64,000 nucleotides of DNA, taken from the NCBI GenBank assembly GCA_028277985.1, contig JANQFG010000106.1, positions 1 through 64,000 of the forward strand, read 5' to 3'. Of the stretch, positions 44,272-52,646 are shown one piece after another. Source of the DNA: a bacterium (GTDB taxonomy: Bacteria > Desulfobacterota > DSWW01). The translations under genes were made by a program, and so were the position numbers. The stretch's first letter is position 1. Every line of letters starts with the position of its first letter. Under the pieces are notes generated by a model, which was given only the letters and a program-made list of their open reading frames with translations, did not search any database and was not told the DNA's origin.

Positions 44272-44418
44272 CCGGTTCCGCGCGTATAGGGTATGGGATG
44301 GTCACGGCTCTTTGTAAACCCCAAATAGTAGAGCATTTCGGGATTTCTGTAAACGATGGCCGACGAGCTTGACCTGGCAGCGGGCATTGGGGGATATTTG
44401 GCTGCGGGGGGACTGAGC
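44272..44418. other. Upstream part of the pabA/ferritin-like intergenic region
   Basis: About 147 bases between the pabA start and the hairpin array. No conserved reading frame or clear promoter pair is seen. Promoters for both directions should be here or within the array. Confidence 0.4.
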
Positions 44419-44640
44419 CGAAAACTGGACTGTTCCAGTTTTCGTAAGGGAAAGACCAAAGCCGAAAACCGGGACAACCCGGTTTTCGTAGGGACCGAAA
44501 CCTGGAACAGTCCAGTTTTCGTAAGGGAAAGACCAAAGCCGAAAACCGGGACAACCCGGTTTTCGTGGGGACCGAAACCTGGAACAGTCCAGTTTTCGTA
44601 AGGGTCTAACTAGCCGAAATCGTGGTTCCGCACAATTTCG
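44419..44640 (+). repeat. Array of six CGAAA...TTTCG hairpins
   Basis: Six 26-base inverted repeats, each an 11-base stem with a 4-base loop, start at 44419, 44463, 44496, 44540, 44573 and 44615. Spacing alternates 44, 33, 44, 33, 42. The stems are of two main classes, CGAAAACTGGA (hairpins 1, 3, 5; 3 and 5 with one mismatch) and CGAAAACCGGG (2 and 4, perfect), so the true period is 77 bases; hairpin 6 is a diverged third class. Each hairpin is followed by TAAGGG or a shorter T(A/G)GGGAC. The last one runs directly into the ribosome-binding site of the ferritin-like gene. Confidence 0.95.
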
Positions 44641-44643
44641 TAA

Positions 44644-44655
44644 GGGGAGGCGACC
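44644..44655 (+). promoter_or_regulatory. Ribosome-binding site fused to the last hairpin
   Basis: GGGGAGG at 44644-44650 lies five bases before the ATG at 44656 and three bases after hairpin 6. The TAAGGG linkers after hairpins 1, 3 and 5 resemble this site, suggesting that the array arose by duplication of a hairpin-plus-Shine-Dalgarno unit. Confidence 0.75.
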
Positions 44656-45078
44656 ATGGCCATTACGACCGAAGAGCTGATAGCGAAGTTGAACGACGAC
44701 CTGAGCTGGGAATACACCGCGGCGATCCAGTACATCCAGCACAGCGGCGTACTGACCGGCGCCGCCTACATGGGCATCAAGAAAGAAATCATCGTCCATG
44801 CCAATGAGGAGATTCAGCACGCCGTCACGCTCGCCGACCAGATCAGTTACCTCCGCGGGACCCCGACGACCAAGATCTATGAGCCGAAAACGTCGGAGGA
44901 GAATGTGGTGATGCTGGAGCAGGACCTCGAGGGTGAGAACGACGCGATCCGCAGGTACGTGGAACGCGTCCAGGAGGCGGAAGAGCTCAAGCTTTTCCAT
45001 CTGGCTCAGCAGCTTCGACAGATCCTGGCCATGGAGCAGGAACACGCCATGGATCTGGAAGAGGCCCTGGGCAGATAG
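44656..45078 (+). CDS. Ferritin-like di-iron domain protein (bacterioferritin-related)
   Basis: The 140-residue four-helix bundle has di-iron ligands in the expected places: E19, E52 and H55 (E-x-x-H), E94, and E127 with H130 (E-x-x-H). The length and pattern fit small ferritin-like/rubrerythrin-like proteins or bacterioferritin relatives that store iron, detoxify peroxide or oxidise iron. No heme ligand Met is evident. It stands alone behind the hairpin array, which suggests post-transcriptional control of this gene. Confidence 0.85.
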   Translation: MAITTEELIAKLNDDLSWEYTAAIQYIQHSGVLTGAAYMGIKKEIIVHANEEIQHAVTLADQISYLRGTPTTKIYEPKTSEENVVMLEQDLEGENDAIRRYVERVQEAEELKLFHLAQQLRQILAMEQEHAMDLEEALGR

Positions 45079-45160
45079 CCGACCTTTCCGTTGCCATCCC
45101 GGGAAATCTGGTTTAGTATTTTTCTTAAGGAGATGTGCTTCTTTAGGTTGGATCCGTGCT

Positions 45161-46087
45161 ATGGCCCGTAGGACATTCTTTCGAAGAAAATATCCAAAGG
45201 GGCAGGCCCCGGAATCGACGAGCTTGCCGACCTCCATCGCTTGGAGCACGATTGCTGCGTTGATCTTGCTCGGCGCGATCCAGGAGCTCGGGCGGTTTCA
45301 GCGACCGCTGGACAGCGAAATCGGGTTGACCTTTATCGGTCTGTTCTTTGCGGGGGCGATCATGTCGATCAGCCTCTTCGTCCTTGGGCGGCGCAGGAAT
45401 GGAATGGGCGGCCCCGTCAGGCAAGCAAGGAGGCATGAGAGGATCCTCGAAGGGGAAATCGAGGCCTGGTGGATTTCGGTTATCTCCCCTGTGGAGAACT
45501 ACCTCGTACGCAAGAATCTGAATCCCAACAGCATCACGGCGCTCTCCTTCGGCTTCAACGCTGCCGGATGTGTACTCTTCTACGTGGGATGGGTCTTCAT
45601 GGCCGGCTGGGTCATCCTCTTTGCCGGAACCCTGGACATTCTCGACGGTCGAATCGCACGCAAGATCGGCAAGGCATCCAAGCGGGGTGCCTTCTTCGAT
45701 TCGATGCTGGATCGTTACGGGGAAATCCTGATCTTCCTCGGGTTGGCCGCACACTTTCGAGACTCCATCCTGTTCCCGGTCATCCTCCTGGCCCTCGCCG
45801 GATCGCTGATGGTGAGCTACACACGTGCCCGAGCCGAGGGGTTGGGCGTGAACTGCAGGGTCGGGATCATGCAGCGACCGGAACGAATCGTGTTGTTGGG
45901 GCTGGGTGCGGTATTCAGCTCGGTCCTTCATATGCTCCGAGGGACCCTGGGGCTCGATGCGGGACCGTACCTCATGGGATTCGTCATGATCCTGATCGCC
46001 ATCCTGGCCAACTACACCGCCATCTCCCGAATGGCCCATGTGATGCGCGAGTTGAACAAGGACCAGGAGAACAGCCCCCCTTCCTAA
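45161..46087 (+). CDS. CDP-alcohol phosphatidyltransferase family membrane protein
   Basis: In this 308-residue protein the catalytic motif DILDGRIARKIGKASKRG, continuing to the third and fourth Asp, is intact (D159, D162, D180, D184). The N-terminal 100 residues add two membrane segments and a basic cytoplasmic loop before the usual domain; several more segments follow. The enzyme transfers a phosphatidyl or related group from a CDP-linked donor to an alcohol, for example for phosphatidylglycerol, cardiolipin or inositol-type lipids. The start has no strong ribosome-binding site: an AAGGAG 35 bases upstream sits next to a 12-codon out-of-frame ATG frame. Confidence 0.88.
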   Translation: MARRTFFRRKYPKGQAPESTSLPTSIAWSTIAALILLGAIQELGRFQRPLDSEIGLTFIGLFFAGAIMSISLFVLGRRRNGMGGPVRQARRHERILEGEIEAWWISVISPVENYLVRKNLNPNSITALSFGFNAAGCVLFYVGWVFMAGWVILFAGTLDILDGRIARKIGKASKRGAFFDSMLDRYGEILIFLGLAAHFRDSILFPVILLALAGSLMVSYTRARAEGLGVNCRVGIMQRPERIVLLGLGAVFSSVLHMLRGTLGLDAGPYLMGFVMILIAILANYTAISRMAHVMRELNKDQENSPPS

Positions 46088-46471
46088 CCGGTGCCCCCCT
46101 GTTCAATGGCGATTGACAAGTGGCTTGCCCTGATCCCTGAATCCTTCGGGTGTCACGAGTTGTTCACGGACGAGGTGTTGAATCTTCAGCCGGGACGACA
46201 CCGTCGGTTTCTCTCGTGATCCGGACAAAGTGTGCCCGGTGCATGTGAAGGGCTCTGTCCGTTCTACGTGCATCGCACGTTGGGGGCAGGCCGGAGAGGG
46301 CCTGACCATCTGCCTCGTTACATGCTTTTAACCCATTGATTCTAATTCATTTATCAATTGTCTCTTCTACTGCGAGAAGTTCCTCCTCCCCGCGGCACGG
46401 CGGTTGCGTCGGCCAAGGATGCAAACAGGACCAGACTGAAGTCCACAATCAAGAAAGGGAGGAACGAAACG
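46088..46471. other. Intergenic region upstream of comEA
   Basis: A 384-base gap. The stretch at 46311-46375 is AT-rich (TTACATGCTTTTAACC and on) and probably contains the comEA promoter, but I cannot place boxes with confidence. No gene seen. Confidence 0.35.
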
Positions 46472-46768
46472 ATGAAGCCAAGGACCCCATGGACATGTCT
46501 CCTGGTCGCTTTCCTGCTGCTGGCATGGCTGAGTCCGGTGGGCTACGCCGATCCGGGACGTACGGGAAAGGAAAGCCGCATCAACATCAACAAAGCCTCT
46601 GTGGAGGAGCTGGTCGAGCTGCCCCGCGTGGGTGAGACGGTGGCCAAACGGATCGTCGGCTTTCGTCAGAAGAATGGCCCCTTCAAGAAGGTGGAGGATC
46701 TGAAGTCCGTGCGCGGAATCGGAGACAAGGTGTTCGACAAGATTCGGCCGAGCATTCGCGTGGACTGA
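46472..46768 (+). CDS. comEA: ComEA-like helix-hairpin-helix DNA-binding protein
   Basis: This 98-residue protein has a signal peptide at residues 1-27 (TCLLVAFLLLAWLSPVGYA) then the ComEA domain ININKASVEELVELPRVGETVAKRIVGFRQ with two helix-hairpin-helix motifs and FKKVEDLKSVRGIGDKVFDKIRP. ComEA binds DNA in the periplasm during natural transformation uptake; small stand-alone forms like this occur in many bacteria whether or not they are competent. GGGAGG precedes the ATG. Upstream sequence in the same frame is not needed. Confidence 0.9.
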   Translation: MKPRTPWTCLLVAFLLLAWLSPVGYADPGRTGKESRININKASVEELVELPRVGETVAKRIVGFRQKNGPFKKVEDLKSVRGIGDKVFDKIRPSIRVD

Positions 46769-46793
46769 CTCGCTCCGCATTTACCCTCACGTC

Positions 46794-46884
46794 GATTCCC
46801 TGCCGGGCCCTGTCGGTGGGTACGGGTTCCGAGGGCCTGTGCAGGGAATCCTCTCTGCTGCAGAGACCTCTTCTTGCTTTTTTC
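46794..46884 (+). terminator. Inverted repeat and second hairpin after comEA
   Basis: GATTCCCTGC (46794-46803) and GCAGGGAATC (46841-46850) form a perfect 10-base-pair outer stem, extended by GGCCCT and AGGGCC inside. A short TCTCTG-CTG-CAGAGA hairpin (46852-46866) and a T-rich stretch follow. The distance from stem to T-run is long for a classical intrinsic terminator. Confidence 0.4.
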
Positions 46885-47030
46885 CACCCGTTGTTCTATT
46901 CCTTTCAGATACTCATTTCTTCTTGTGGATCCGAGAGATTGCCCCTCCGCGATGGGTGTGAATACCTCTCAAACGAAGGACAGATGTTCAAGGACCGGCG
47001 CCGCTGGGGCAGGGCGTTTGGGAAAGGCCT

Positions 47031-48098
47031 ATGAAATCGCACCACCTGATTCTGGGGCTGGTCATTGCCGGTCTCGCCCTCTTCCTCACCTTCCGGAGCG
47101 TTTCCTTCGACGAGATCTATCAGTCCATTCGAGGGCTCAAGATTCAGTACCTGCCGCTGGCGGTTGTTCTGTTCTTCAGCAGTTTTTCGGCTCGCGTGTT
47201 TCGCTGGCACTATCTGTGCCGAAGCGTCAAGTCCATTCCCCCTAATCGATTCTACTCCCCCATGATGATCGGCTTCATGGGCAACCTGCTTCCCTTGCGA
47301 GCCGGAGAGTTCATTCGGGCCTATCTTCTAGGCAAACGGGAGGGGATCGGTTTCACCGCGTCCTTTGCCACCATCGTGGTGGAGCGCATATTCGACATCG
47401 CCTCGATTCTGGTTCTCTTTGCCGGCCTTCTCGTTTTCAATCCCCAGGTTTTCGTGCCCCACGACGGCGCGGTCGACCCGAGGATCGTCGTGGCCGTCCG
47501 GTCTTTCGGGTTCATGAGCTTTGCTCTATGCCTGGGATTGATTGCCTTTTGCTACTTCCTGCTGCATCAGCAGGATAGGACCGTCCGGTTCGTTCGTTTC
47601 TTCACCCGGATTCTGCCCCGTAGCCTTCAGGATCGCGTGGACGACATCCTGCGCTCCTTCACGGAAGGCCTGGGAGTGCTGCGCGACCCGAAGGCGATCC
47701 TCGCCGTCGTTCTCCTGTCCGCCGTCACATGGGCGGTGATCGTGGTGGCGAACTACCCACTCTACTATGCCTACGGGATCGAGAAGATCGTTCCGCCCAG
47801 CTCTCTGGTGACCCTGGTCGTTCTGCTCTGCGCGGCCGTCACCATTCCCACGCCTGGATTCCTGGGTCCTTTTCAGCTGGCAGCGACGTTCATGCTGGCC
47901 GACTTGTATGGTGTGGACAGGGCGGTCGCCGCGAGCTTTTCTCTGGTCATCTGGTTTGTCCAGATGTCCACCATCTGCGCGGCCGGCCTCTTCTTCCTCT
48001 TTCGGGACAACGTCTCGTTGATGGAGCTCTCCCGCACGGCCATGGAGCAGGGAGACCAGGAGCAGGGCCGACGGCAGGGAGAGTCCGAGAGCGAATAA
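47031..48098 (+). CDS. Lysylphosphatidylglycerol synthase TM-region/UPF0104 family membrane protein
   Basis: In this 355-residue polytopic protein about eight membrane segments start at residues 4-20. Family motifs include RVFRWHYL, MIGFMGNLLPLRAGEFIRAYLLGKREG (the conserved N-L-P-x-R-x-G-E block), TIVVERIFD and a late PTPGFLGPFQLAATFML. Relatives (YbhN, AglD, MprF N-terminal domain) move or flip lipids or glycosyl carriers. proS follows 23 bases later. Confidence 0.86.
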   Translation: MKSHHLILGLVIAGLALFLTFRSVSFDEIYQSIRGLKIQYLPLAVVLFFSSFSARVFRWHYLCRSVKSIPPNRFYSPMMIGFMGNLLPLRAGEFIRAYLLGKREGIGFTASFATIVVERIFDIASILVLFAGLLVFNPQVFVPHDGAVDPRIVVAVRSFGFMSFALCLGLIAFCYFLLHQQDRTVRFVRFFTRILPRSLQDRVDDILRSFTEGLGVLRDPKAILAVVLLSAVTWAVIVVANYPLYYAYGIEKIVPPSSLVTLVVLLCAAVTIPTPGFLGPFQLAATFMLADLYGVDRAVAASFSLVIWFVQMSTICAAGLFFLFRDNVSLMELSRTAMEQGDQEQGRRQGESESE

Positions 48099-48121
48099 TT
48101 CGGAATACAAGGAGTAAAGAG

Positions 48122-49861
48122 ATGCGGTATACAGGACTCTTTCTTCCCACGGTGAAAGACGTGCCTGCGGAAGCGGAAGTGATCAGCCATCAGTACATGC
48201 TCCGAGCAGGCATGATCCGAAGGCTCGCCAGTGGGATCTATTCATTCCTGCCGGCGGGGCTACGTGCCCTGCGGAAGGTCGAGACAGCGATCCGGGAGGA
48301 AATGAATCGAGCCGGGGCACAGGAGGTTTTTCTGCCGAGCGTTCAGCCGGCCGAGTTGTGGCAGGAGACCGGCCGGTGGGAGTTGATGGGGGACGAGATG
48401 CTCCGGTTCAAGGACCGGCATGATCGGGACTTCTGCTACGGACCGACCCATGAGGAGGTCATCACCGACCTGGTCAGACGGGAGGTGCGTTCCTACCGGG
48501 ATCTGCCCATCAATCTCTACCAGATCCAGACGAAGTTCCGGGATGAAATCCGGCCTCGCTTCGGGCTGATGCGGGGACGGGAGTTCTGCATGAAGGATGC
48601 CTACAGCTTTGACCAGGATGAAGAGGGGGCCGAGAAGAGCTACTGGATCATGTTCGAGGCCTACAAGAGGATCTTCACCCGGATGGGCCTGGATTTCCGG
48701 CCCGTGGAGGCGGAGACCGGCAATATCGGGGGCGCCTTTTCCCACGAGTTCATGGTCCTGGCCGACAGCGGCGAAGACAGCATTGTCTTCTGCACTTCCT
48801 GCGACTATGCAGCGAACGTGGAGAAGGCGGAGATCCGTCCTGCACCGGAGAGGGACCGACAAGCATCCGGAGAAGCGAAAAAGGACCTCCACCTCGTCGA
48901 GACGAAGGGAAAGCGAACCGTCGAAGACGTGATCCGCTTTCTCGACGTGGATTCGGGGAGACTGATCAAGACCCTGATCTACCGCACGGAAAAGGGCGAC
49001 TACGCTGTCCTGGTCCCGGGGAACCGCGAAGCGAACGAGTACAAGATCAAGAAGGTTCTGGATGTGGATACCGCCGTGCTGGCGGGTCCCGAGGAAGTGA
49101 AGGAAATCCTCGATGTCCCTGCAGGCTATGTCGGGCCTGTCGGCATGTCTCTGCCCATCCTGGCGGATACGGAAATTCAGGCCATGGAAGACGTGGTGGT
49201 AGGCGCGAATAAGGAGGATCATCACTATCTCCACTTCGAGCCGGACCGGGACCTGAAAGACCCGCGATTCGCCGACCTGCGCGTGGCCGTGGAGGGCGAT
49301 GGCTGCCCCCGGTGCGGGAAGAGGATGGAAGAGAGGAGGGGGATCGAAGTGGGCCACGTGTTCATGCTGGGCACGAAGTATTCCGAGACTCTGCGTGCGA
49401 CCTACCTGGACCCGGACGGAAAAGAGAAACCGGTCGTGATGGGGTGCTACGGGATCGGCGTTGGCAGGACCCTCGCGGCCGCGATCGAGCAGAATCACGA
49501 CAAGGACGGCATCTGCTTCCCCTTTCCGATCGCCCCCTTCACGGTCATCCTGACTGCATTGAATCCGAACGATGCGAAGATCCAGACCATTGCTGAGGGC
49601 ATGTACACGGCCCTGCAGCAGAAGGGCGTGGAAGTGCTGTTCGATGACCGGGACGAGCGCCCCGGCAAGAAATTCAAAGATGCGGATCTCATCGGCATTC
49701 CGCTCCGGGTAACGGTCGGCCCCAGGCAGTTGAAGGAAGGCAAGGTGGAAGTGAAGCTCCGCAAGGAAGCGGAGGCGAGCACGGTGCCGGTCGAAGGAGC
49801 GGTGGACCACATTCTCGGTCTCCTCGAGGATCATGGCCAGACGCACAAAGCCTCCTCCTAA
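48122..49861 (+). CDS. proS: Prolyl-tRNA synthetase
   Basis: The 579-residue class II synthetase is of the bacterial type with the YbaK-like editing insertion (about residues 240-370, with VLVPGNREANEYKIKKVL). Motif 2 lies in TKFRDEIRPRFGLMRGREFCMKDAYSF, motif 3 around GCYGIGVGRTLAAAIEQ, and the anticodon-binding domain runs from FPIAPFTVILTAL to the end. It attaches proline to tRNA-Pro and edits misacylated alanine. The ATG at 48122 follows AAGGAG. It overlaps the next gene by 29 bases. Confidence 0.96.
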   Translation: MRYTGLFLPTVKDVPAEAEVISHQYMLRAGMIRRLASGIYSFLPAGLRALRKVETAIREEMNRAGAQEVFLPSVQPAELWQETGRWELMGDEMLRFKDRHDRDFCYGPTHEEVITDLVRREVRSYRDLPINLYQIQTKFRDEIRPRFGLMRGREFCMKDAYSFDQDEEGAEKSYWIMFEAYKRIFTRMGLDFRPVEAETGNIGGAFSHEFMVLADSGEDSIVFCTSCDYAANVEKAEIRPAPERDRQASGEAKKDLHLVETKGKRTVEDVIRFLDVDSGRLIKTLIYRTEKGDYAVLVPGNREANEYKIKKVLDVDTAVLAGPEEVKEILDVPAGYVGPVGMSLPILADTEIQAMEDVVVGANKEDHHYLHFEPDRDLKDPRFADLRVAVEGDGCPRCGKRMEERRGIEVGHVFMLGTKYSETLRATYLDPDGKEKPVVMGCYGIGVGRTLAAAIEQNHDKDGICFPFPIAPFTVILTALNPNDAKIQTIAEGMYTALQQKGVEVLFDDRDERPGKKFKDADLIGIPLRVTVGPRQLKEGKVEVKLRKEAEASTVPVEGAVDHILGLLEDHGQTHKASS

Positions 49862-50759
49862 GGCGACGCAGCCAGAGGCTAGACGAAAAAGGGTCAGGCC
49901 GAAGGCGAAACGAAAAGACGTCCCTTCGCCTCCTGCCGAACGCAAGGCCGTCCAGTCGGACCTCGCCGCTGGAGCCGCCGGGCCGCGCTGGATCTACGGG
50001 GTGCAGCCCGTCCTGGAGGCGTTGAAGAGCAAGGCGGGCCGTGCCGAGAAGATCTGGGTCGCCTTCGGCCGGTCCGGAACCGCTGTTCAGAGCATTCTCG
50101 ATCAGGCGAAAAAGCAGAAGACCCCGGTCACCTTCAAGGACAGGGCCGCCCTGGATGCAAAGGCAGGCACGTCGAAGCACCAGGGGATTCTTGCCCTCCT
50201 CTCCGAAATCGAAACGCTGGAACTCGAGCCCTTCCTTCGGCAGCTCCCCCGGGAGAGACCTCGCCTCCTCGCTCTTCTGGATGAGATCCAGGACCCACAC
50301 AATCTTGGCGCCATTCTCCGGACCGCCTGTGCCGCCGGAGTCGACGGGGTCCTCCTGCCGAAACACAGGACCAGTCCGCTTACGCCGGCTGCGATCAAGG
50401 TTTCCGCCGGGGCAGCCGAGTGGGTGCCTCTGGTCCGCGTGGGCAATGCTGCAGAGACCCTGAGAAGGATCCGGGAAGAGGGGTTCTCCGTCCTGGGGGC
50501 GGATGCATCGACGGACAGAAAGATCTATGACCAGGATCTCTGCCGGGACGTGTGTGTCGTCATCGGTGGAGAAGGCAAGGGCCTTCGGCCCGTACTGAAG
50601 AAGGTCTGCGACGCAACCGTCTCCATTCCGATGATCGGCCCCATTGATTCGCTGAACGCCTCGGTGGCGGCGGGGATTCTCTTCTACGAGGTTGTGCGCC
50701 AGCGTGCCGCAGAAGCCTCGAGAGCGGGCAGGCAGGGTCCTGGATGCCGGGATGAGTGA
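49833..50759 (+). CDS. rlmB: SpoU/TrmH family rRNA 2'-O-methyltransferase, RlmB-like
   Basis: This 308-residue protein has a basic low-complexity N-terminus (about 1-45), a substrate-binding domain (IYGVQPVLEALKS, KHQGILAL), then the SpoU catalytic domain with DEIQDPHNLGAILRTA, GGEGKGL and IPMIGPIDSLNASVAAGILFYE, the trefoil-knot SAM site. RlmB methylates G2251 of 23S rRNA; another 2'-O target is possible. Its start lies inside the end of proS and its stop overlaps the Crp/Fnr gene start, so the three are probably one unit. Confidence 0.9.
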   Translation: MARRTKPPPKATQPEARRKRVRPKAKRKDVPSPPAERKAVQSDLAAGAAGPRWIYGVQPVLEALKSKAGRAEKIWVAFGRSGTAVQSILDQAKKQKTPVTFKDRAALDAKAGTSKHQGILALLSEIETLELEPFLRQLPRERPRLLALLDEIQDPHNLGAILRTACAAGVDGVLLPKHRTSPLTPAAIKVSAGAAEWVPLVRVGNAAETLRRIREEGFSVLGADASTDRKIYDQDLCRDVCVVIGGEGKGLRPVLKKVCDATVSIPMIGPIDSLNASVAAGILFYEVVRQRAAEASRAGRQGPGCRDE

Positions 50760-51384
50760 CGGGACACACCCACAAATGAAGCAGATCAAACCCGAGTGGC
50801 TGGCTGCCATGCGCGCGACGCTGGGCTCCTTTGCGGAGATTCCGGACAAGGAATGGCAGAAAGCGATTCCCCATCTCAGGCATCTTCACCTGAAGAAGAA
50901 CGCGTATTTCATTCGGACCGGATCTGTTCCGGACAAGATGGCCTACATTGCCCTCGGCATATTCCGGGTGTTCTGCGTCACTGAATCGGGTGAGGACAAG
51001 GTTCTCGCCATAAGGGGTGAGGGGCGGATGCTTTCCGCCTACAGCGCCATTCTGGAGAACACGCCTTCCTGGTACGATATCCAGGCGCTGGAGGACTCGG
51101 ACCTTCTTTACATAGGTCTGGATCAGTATGCCCACGGGCTTCAGGGGCATTCCTGTTGGAAAGACATCAACACGAAGTATGCCCAGATGCTTTTCGTGGA
51201 GAAGGAGAGGCGGGAGAGCGAATTTCTTTCGGACAATGCCGAAACGAGATACAGGAAATTCCGGGAACGCTTTCCGGGGGTAGAGGACAGGATCCGTCAC
51301 TACCACATCGCCTCCTACCTGGGAATGACTCCCGTCGCCCTGAGCCGCATTCGAAAGAAACTGCGAGAGAAGCCATCCTCTTAA
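50752..51384 (+). CDS. Crp/Fnr family transcriptional regulator
   Basis: This 210-residue protein has an N-terminal cyclic-nucleotide-binding-like beta barrel (about residues 15-130; LKKNAYFIRTGSVPDKMAYIALGIFRVF) without the canonical cAMP phosphate-binding RxS pattern, and a C-terminal winged helix-turn-helix (HYHIASYLGMTPVALSRIRKKL). It lacks Fnr-type N-terminal cysteines, so its ligand is unknown. It starts eight bases before the RlmB stop. The next gene, the epimerase, has a palindrome at its ribosome-binding site that could be its target. Confidence 0.85.
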   Translation: MSDGTHPQMKQIKPEWLAAMRATLGSFAEIPDKEWQKAIPHLRHLHLKKNAYFIRTGSVPDKMAYIALGIFRVFCVTESGEDKVLAIRGEGRMLSAYSAILENTPSWYDIQALEDSDLLYIGLDQYAHGLQGHSCWKDINTKYAQMLFVEKERRESEFLSDNAETRYRKFRERFPGVEDRIRHYHIASYLGMTPVALSRIRKKLREKPSS

Positions 51385-51425
51385 CCTAGTTTAATGAAAA
51401 CCGCCGCATCTTCGACTACAGTAGG

Positions 51426-51447
51426 TGAAACTTCCCGAGGAGTTTCA
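51426..51447 (+). promoter_or_regulatory. Palindrome enclosing the epimerase ribosome-binding site
   Basis: TGAAACT (51426-51432) and AGTTTCA (51441-51447) form a perfect 7-base inverted repeat; the Shine-Dalgarno GAGGAG (51437-51442) lies in its loop and 3' arm, three bases before the ATG. It could be a translation-blocking hairpin or an operator. Confidence 0.55.
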
Positions 51448-51449
51448 TC

Positions 51450-52436
51450 ATGTCGAGAACAGCCTTTGTAACAGGAGCCACCGGGTTTCTCGGTCTCAAT
51501 CTCATCCAAGAGCTTTCCAGACAGCAATGGAAGATTGTTGCCCTGCATCTTCCTTCCGTGGACCTGAAGGATCTCGCCGAACACGAGGTGACGATGGTTG
51601 GCGGCAATCTGAACGATGCGGATCTGCTTTGCCGTGCCATTCCCGAGGGTACGGATGCGGTCTTTCATCTGGCAGCGAATACCAGCGCCTGGGCGAACAA
51701 CAATGCCCAGCAGTATATCGACAACGTGGATGGCACCCGGAACATGGTGGACGCGGCCCTGAAGAAAAAGGCGCGACGTTTCATCTATACCTCTTCGATT
51801 TCCGCCTTCGGCCATCATCCGGGTGAATGCATCACCGAACAGACGGTCTCGAATGCCCTTACCTGCGGCATGCAATATCACAAGACAAAATTCCTGGCCG
51901 AGAACATGATCAAGGACGCGGTCAAACAGGGATTGAATGCGGTCATACTGAACCCGTGCAACGTCATCGGACCCTACGACACCAACAACTGGACGAAGCA
52001 CTTCATAAGACCCATCTATCATGGAAAGCTTCCGGCCGTGCCCCCCGGAGCAGCCATGTGGTCCCATGTGAAGGATATTGTGGATGCACATATCAGCGCC
52101 GTGGACAAAGGGGTTCCGGGCGAGAACTATCTTCTTGGCGGCACCGAGGCCCGTTTCATAGACGTCGTTAACGAGATTGAGCGTCTTCTCGGGAAAGCGG
52201 AAACACGCCGGGTACAACCCGTGTGGCTGCTCAGACTGTTCGTCGGCGTGCTCTTTCTCAAATCGAAAATCGACGGCAAGGAGCCCATGCTCACACCGGA
52301 GAAATACAACCGCGCGGTCTCCCGTATCTATTGCGACTACAGCAAGGCCTCTGCCGTACTCGGCCTTCGTACGACTCCCCTGCGTGTCATGATCAGAGAT
52401 TTATTTCACTGGCTCGAAAATGAAGAGCTTCTGTGA
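51450..52436 (+). CDS. NAD(P)-dependent epimerase/dehydratase (dihydroflavonol-reductase-like)
   Basis: This 328-residue extended short-chain dehydrogenase has nucleotide site FVTGATGFLG, TSSISAFG with the catalytic Ser, and MQYHKTKF with Y-x3-K. The substrate region LNPCNVIGPYD resembles 3-beta-HSD/DFR-like enzymes. A hydrophobic stretch near residues 252-268 (VWLLRLFVGVLFL) may associate with the membrane. The reaction is not identifiable. It follows the Crp/Fnr regulator by 65 bases. Confidence 0.87.
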   Translation: MSRTAFVTGATGFLGLNLIQELSRQQWKIVALHLPSVDLKDLAEHEVTMVGGNLNDADLLCRAIPEGTDAVFHLAANTSAWANNNAQQYIDNVDGTRNMVDAALKKKARRFIYTSSISAFGHHPGECITEQTVSNALTCGMQYHKTKFLAENMIKDAVKQGLNAVILNPCNVIGPYDTNNWTKHFIRPIYHGKLPAVPPGAAMWSHVKDIVDAHISAVDKGVPGENYLLGGTEARFIDVVNEIERLLGKAETRRVQPVWLLRLFVGVLFLKSKIDGKEPMLTPEKYNRAVSRIYCDYSKASAVLGLRTTPLRVMIRDLFHWLENEELL

Positions 52437-52595
52437 GGCATCCCTCGATCCACCTGGCAGCCCCTTCCCGGCAGAACCCGGATGAAGTGTGCGTCATGGG
52501 CATTGAGATGCGTCACATTTCCGTTAGATTCTAAGCAGTTGGGAGTCGAGTCCCGCCCTCGGTACAGTTTTTTTTGAAATTCATGGAAAAAAGGC

Positions 52596-52623
52596 TTGAC
52601 AATAATATACCGATGAGTATATT
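52596..52623 (+). promoter_or_regulatory. tetR promoter with embedded operator
   Basis: TTGACA (52596-52601), 16-base spacer, TATATT (52618-52623). The spacer and -10 contain a perfect palindrome, AATATAC-CGATGA-GTATATT (52604-52623). A repressor bound there would block RNA polymerase, the usual arrangement for TetR autoregulation. The same operator recurs at 53257. Confidence 0.85.
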
Positions 52624-52646
52624 TTGTTCATGAAGGAGAGAAAAGG

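Noticed and set aside
44419-44640. CRISPR array or integron attC array
   Set aside because: The repeated parts are hairpins with alternating stems and the linkers are themselves nearly identical, not unique spacers. No cas or integrase genes are near, and the period (77) with two hairpin classes does not fit CRISPR or attC structure.
45133-45171. 12-codon leader peptide before the CDP-alcohol transferase
   Set aside because: The AAGGAG touches the ATG with no spacing and the peptide has no regulatory codon run, so it is probably chance.
44302-45249. Long minus-strand open frame across the hairpin array and the ferritin-like gene
   Set aside because: Its repetitive peptide is just the hairpin repeat read through in an open frame, and the rest is antisense to a well-supported di-iron protein gene. 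No start signal or family match.
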